64,000 nt of DNA from Rhabditoides inermis (lineage: Eukaryota > Nematoda > Chromadorea > Rhabditida > Rhabditidae), in assembly GCA_963966185.1 (NCBI GenBank), contig CAWZYM010000045.1, forward strand, positions 246,001 to 310,000. The letters are read 5' to 3'. The stretch's first letter is position 1, and each line of letters begins with the position of its first letter. The notes beneath the pieces are model-generated. The model was not told the DNA's origin, searched no databases, and saw nothing but the letters and a program-made list of their open reading frames with translations. The position numbers were made by a program, and so were the translations under genes. Positions 61,001 to 64,000 of the stretch are shown one piece after another.

Positions 61001-64000
61001 CTGACATTTTTGATTTGCATAGAGAAGTAGGGGTGCGATTTAATTTTACAATTTTGAATACTTAAATCAGAGATATTACCGAATCCTTTTATTTGATCAT
61101 TGAGTCCAAAGGGATAGGCAGTAACCATCATTCGAATCCAAAACTGTTCTTTTTCATGAAGGATAGTTTTGTCACGATTTTCTTCCGCACTGTCGAGAAT
61201 GTCTATTGAGAAATCTTCATGATCATGATCCGAAAGTTTGAAGTGCTTACTCAAATATGTATTCAGAATACCATTTTTGAAACTGTGGCGGTGAGCTGAC
61301 ATTCGTTGTTTCACGGTTGTGGTGGTTTCACCTACATATTGTAGCCTGCACCGATTACAAGTAATCATATATATTAAGTTTTTGGTAGAACAACAAGTAG
61401 TCGCGTGTTTGTTAGTAGAAATGGTACGTCCTGTAGCATTACTAATAACATGATCAGTGAAACTAATTTTCGGACAAATAACACATCTCGACTTTCCACA
61501 AGATTCACCTATATGGTCATTGTTATATGGTACTTGAATAACATGTCTTCCACCTATTTTTCTGCTCTCAAAACTAGTTTGAGTATAATATGGGGTTTTC
61601 TGTTGGTTCGCTGGTGATTTATAATGGCCCACCACGGCCGGGGTTTTGTGGAGGCACGTCCTCCGTACGGGTGACACGGGGAGGCGAATGGAAAGAATGT
61701 GCGGATAGAATATCAAAGGGAGCGCCCCGACTCGACACTTCATGCAGGTTGGCGACAGGGCCCGTGTCACCGGGTGGCAACTAAGCCGAGCCCTCCCAGG
61801 CAAGCCCGAGAGAACCCCTGTGCTACTATAACCTCATCACATCATGAAGCCGGTTTAAGCGGGATAACGAGATCCCCGAGGTGTCCTTCCTCCTTGATGG
61901 AATGATCAGTGATGCTACTTTTCATGTGAATCATTCGAGACACTAAGCATCTATTCCAAGGGAAACATAGATTGCATTCTTTTCGAATGCAGTAGAGGTT
62001 TGGTGAGAATGGTTGGATTGAAAGGTGGTATTGAGGGAATGATAAAGAGAGACAGAAAACCAAACTTAGTTGGAACGGCTCGTGGCATTTCAGCCGGTAG
62101 TGGAAAACACGAATTTGAAAAGGATTGTATGTTATTTACAAGGATTGATTAGATATAGTCTGAATAAAGTAAATGTAAATGCAGATAAGATCCCGAAGGA
62201 TCAAGGGGTTAGCCCAAAATAGGGCTAATGTTGCGTATCCAAAATATGGATACTAGGGTGGTCGTGCCTCAAATAGAGACACTAGTGCCAGACGGCAGTG
62301 TGGCCAGTAGTAGCCGCATTGTCGATTGTAAGTGGGAGAGTGTGAAGCTAATATCAGTATATTTACGTGGAGAGTTTTTGGTTATATAAACCTTATATAA
62401 TTGTCTAAGTGTACATTTATCCATAGTATTTATATATTGTGTGGCCCAAATTGGGCCAAAAGTTCGTATCCAAAATATGGATACTACAAGGGTCGTGCCT
62501 CAAATAGAGACACTATTGCCGAAAGGCGGGTGGCTAACAATATAGCCGAATTGCTGCGTTCATGTTGTCAGGTCAAAACCATAAAACATGCGGAGAGGGA
62601 GACGTGGACTATGAGAGTGAGCCAAATTGGCGGGAATATGGATCAAATCAATATGAAGAGGGGAGAGACGGGGCGCCATGGGGAGTGGGTATCTCACCTC
62701 ACCTCACCCACAGCTCCCGACAATCAAAATTAGAAAAAGGGGGAGTTGTGATAAGAAATACATGAAGAACAATCCAGTTTCGGCTCCTTTCACCTGACTG
62801 GATTGTTCGGACAGTCTCATGCTAGGCGGAGCACTCATCAGAGATGACCACGCATGAGAGGTTAACACAAACATATAAGACAAGGACAACAACAAACATA
62901 TACTAGTTAGTAAATATTATAAAATAATGATCGAAATAACAGATAACTCATATGGAAGAGCCGTTGCGAGGAGAATATGCGGGGGAAGAGTAGATGTGGC
63001 AGCGGCAATCAGTGCGAAAATAATAGGGGGCGCAGACAATGCGCGACTGTGGGTCAGCGGGTAAGAGAGAGGCGAGAGAGGCGGCGACTGTGGGTCAGTG
63101 GGTGAGAGACAAGAGAGAGGCACAGTAGCAGACAGTTCTAGTTTGGCGCGCCATAATTATTAGATTTACTTGATTAGTGATAGAACATCAGACACACCAC
63201 GAATGTTATGCTTTACCATCATTGATTTATTCCGCATAACTAATTTACAGAATTCTAATTCTACTTTTCTCCGCGGATACTCATTTTTGAGAAAGTTGCA
63301 CACTAACTGTTTGCATCTAACCTTAAAGGAAGCTGTCTCTGTGCATGTTCTGAAAATGCGTGTGAGTTCACCGTTCATTGTGTTCCAACCCACAGACATC
63401 TTTATATTAGAATTGTAGTTCGGATATCTGACTACTTCAAAATTGTAATCATCTGTTTTGTTATATAATTCCACTGAGAACTGGTTATGTGCCTTTGCAA
63501 TATTCAAATCCAAGAAGATTGCATTGTTTGGTCCGACGTTCGTTTGTTCTGTGTATGCACTGAAAGGGGAGCCGGAAACATTGAATATGCGAATAACAAA
63601 TGAGAACGCAGAGAGAATCGCCTGATTACATTTACAATTTACAGGCTACGATTTACTTTAATTTACTCACAGAGTAAGAAAGTGAGAGTGAAGAGATTAC
63701 TGTGATTTTCGAAATTGTGATGCAGGATCATTAATGTTTGCGTACGGGTAGTGTTTATGCGGATGAGTAAGCAAACACCCTAAACATCCGTTCTTTCATA
63801 TTCAAAATTCAAATTTCACCTTTTTTCATTTCTTTCAGCGGAAACCTAATAGTATACTAACAATTTCCGAAACTCTTTTGCTGACGTCAAAGTAACCTTA
63901 GTCATATCAAACAAAGTAACCCGTACCTGTAGACAAAGGCGATGACGAGTAGTAGAATATCGAGGACAAAATGGGGAATGAAGAAAGCGCGACTCTCACA
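56593..64000 (-). CDS. Multi-span membrane protein, C-terminal part
   Basis: Four exons read toward lower coordinates: 63927-64000 (continuing outside the window), 57222-57282, 56687-56793 and 56593-56644, with phases that agree. The visible protein has three hydrophobic segments, FFIPHFVLDILLLVIAFVY, ITMVVFSIVLYILVGEM and FEWLMFALLLDFLLLSYTLV, then RCCERFLDRRSHISHRKS and a C terminus EAIVDV. Small four-span families such as LAPTM/MTP have this look, but that is a guess. The intron 57283-63926 is 6.6 kb and holds the Penelope-like element in the same orientation. The gene lies 283 bp upstream of the next minus-strand gene. Confidence 0.6.
57979..58050. repeat. (GA)n microsatellite
   Basis: Near-pure GA array with one AAA interruption, in the 6.6-kb intron next to the Penelope-like element. 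Confidence 0.95.
58792..61803 (-). CDS. Penelope-like reverse transcriptase with N-terminal GIY-YIG nuclease
   Basis: Intact 1003-aa frame. A Cys cluster CGKSRCVICP (102-111) is followed by the GIY-YIG core NLIYMITCNRCRLQYVGET (142-160) and a catalytic-type Arg/His stretch QRMSAHRH (166-173), with Glu residues downstream near 220. A basic linker (KKCRGKKRRSRP, 269-280) and a helical region follow. The reverse transcriptase starts with TPIDKAEGNF (561-570, the DKG-type motif of this class), AIPKMHKSPIKFRFITGAFN (about 639-658), motif A DFASLFTNLPHG (723-734), motif B SGIPQGNNASPSLADL (806-821) and the catalytic YMDD (847-850). Nuclease before polymerase is the reverse of classic Penelope order and matches the Naiad/Chlamys group. 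The exact start is uncertain; the first 90 residues may be leader. Confidence 0.9.
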   Translation of the reverse strand: MPGRARLSCHPVTRALSPTCMKCRVGALPLIFYPHILSIRLPVSPVRRTCLHKTPAVVGHYKSPANQQKTPYYTQTSFESRKIGGRHVIQVPYNNDHIGESCGKSRCVICPKISFTDHVISNATGRTISTNKHATTCCSTKNLIYMITCNRCRLQYVGETTTTVKQRMSAHRHSFKNGILNTYLSKHFKLSDHDHEDFSIDILDSAEENRDKTILHEKEQFWIRMMVTAYPFGLNDQIKGFGNISDLSIQNCKIKSHPYFSMQIKNVSKKCRGKKRRSRPANYNLMSISDIVSEVEKNKGFSLHKFFKTISRNNTDKLIDFMINNSDFNNLNKLTQLKIFAGTCKSLMKLNNAQQTVTRFHNLKINYDGKFLESVNIAKIINRSFRNIITREQIYNDKNVLNTRILYQYDLPISSVICNYNRFLKTLTTERIREILLGDCMCDSKYSQYKDSHHEHVVTGNLNIIEDINLRTIMLKGTKFRTPKLVNKIESLETILEHVTTHLDKLQKSYNIPLNTFEVFSSRVKMHLSKRYNEEYDKFDFQYINYSKETLSQLQKHFVITPIDKAEGNFALTCNKLYIQIMNKELGYDAINNVVNSSNETYALYEKESIDNIVLRHISETKSFNTIEADNKTLPRIYAIPKMHKSPIKFRFITGAFNSSLKPISLELQLILSHLKSHFANYCKLIRQRNNTEIYWSIKNSQEAINSINNITNKQHKDLYCADFASLFTNLPHGVVMQNMFKLVDLCFNNSGKKYIISGYKKAYYSNDENNVNRNKYTPVDVKFMIQYILHNSFAIYGDKLFKQTSGIPQGNNASPSLADLTLSSMEFEYVKANENVFKSGFKAYRYMDDLLIVHNPTNDALQRTVDSVYHSSLTLEQTNVGPNNAIFLDLNIAKAHNQFSVELYNKTDDYNFEVVRYPNYNSNIKMSVGWNTMNGELTRIFRTCTETASFKVRCKQLVCNFLKNEYPRRKVELEFCKLVMRNKSMMVKHNIRGVSDVLSLIK
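61804..62728 (-). other. 5' leader of the Penelope-like element
   Basis: Non-coding on the sense strand. It contains two related hairpin cassettes, 62210-62316 and 62442-62547, each with five small stem-loops in the same order. The cassettes are about 231 bp apart. The junction with the truncated upstream copy is at about 62728. Confidence 0.7.
62729..63550 (-). pseudogene. 5'-truncated Penelope-like copy (pseudo-LTR)
   Basis: Carries the last 115 or so codons of the same protein (63166-63513 and a few codons beyond), the stop and the full 3' untranslated region, with the same peptide as the downstream copy. It breaks off at 63550 in unrelated sequence. No catalytic motif remains in it. Confidence 0.9.

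Larger units (their letters stand above)
58355..63550 (-). mobile_element. Penelope-like element, permuted GIY-YIG/RT (Naiad-type), partial dimer
   Basis: A complete unit of 4,374 bp (about 62728 to 58355) is preceded by a 5'-truncated copy of the same element in the same orientation (63550 to 62729). The two share an 822-bp direct repeat, 58355-59176 and 62729-63550, identical wherever I compared them. This tandem arrangement is the pseudo-LTR layout of Penelope-like elements. The unit has a leader of about 0.9 kb with hairpin cassettes, one long frame and a 3' untranslated region with a strong hairpin. No clear target duplication is visible. It occupies the intron of the membrane-protein gene. 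The near identity of the repeats and the open frame indicate a recent insertion. Confidence 0.9.

Noticed and set aside
58355..63550. Target site duplication of the Penelope-like element
   Set aside because: Flanks (AACAGTAC on the left, GTGTATGCAC on the right) show no convincing direct repeat, so none is claimed.

Overview
The window looks like nuclear DNA of a nematode. It holds a cuticle collagen with a membrane anchor, a furin site, Cys clusters and Gly-X-Y runs. Introns are small (many 42-60 nt) with TTTCAG or TTGCAG acceptors. Several start codons sit just behind an acceptor-like site, as expected for spliced-leader trans-splicing. I cannot place it to genus. Introns and spacers are full of (GA)n/(CT)n and (GGGA)n, and most long Ser-Leu or Arg-Glu open frames are shadows of these.

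Layout. 364-9749 (+): a TULP4-type WD40/tubby gene, 5' end outside the window. 9750-13635: spacer with miniature inverted-repeat elements (MITEs), a perfect 83-bp hairpin and tRNA-derived sequences. 13636-16153 (-): a complete TENT5/FAM46 poly(A) polymerase gene in ten exons. 16154-23578: microsatellite-rich spacer with a perfect four-unit heat-shock element. 23579-25120 (-): cuticle collagen. 25228-25534 (-): 66-aa gene. 26250-27819 (+): a gene with two copies of one module and a damaged frame. 28047-29103: RTE-type retrotransposon relic. 29285-36607 (-): 27-exon FBXO28-like gene with a second retrotransposon fragment in an intron. 37042-40112 (-): small membrane protein, its first intron filled by a 1.2-kb foldback and a hAT MITE. 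40174-47906 (-): a predicted 1,611-aa AT-hook protein with four copies of a module I do not recognise. 48217-49090 (-): RAB-11. 49635-50645 (+): RPL7. 51029-53671 (-): secreted protein whose intron carries a hAT MITE nested in a pogo-like element. 54169-56310 (-): disordered protein. 56593-64000 (-): C-terminal part of a multi-span membrane protein; its 6.6-kb intron holds a Penelope-like element.

The most striking item is that Penelope-like element (58355-63550). It encodes an intact 1003-aa protein with the GIY-YIG nuclease before the reverse transcriptase, the permuted Naiad-type order. It is arranged as a partial head-to-tail dimer, and its 5' leader carries two cassettes of consecutive hairpins with compensatory changes. 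Other leads: a family of short ATCGAT/TGATTGAT-rich introns across unrelated genes, the four-module AT-hook protein, and a likely operon rab-11 > AT-hook gene > membrane protein. Exon models come from reading splice sites by eye; where I say the frame closes, the exon lengths sum to a multiple of three with no internal stop.
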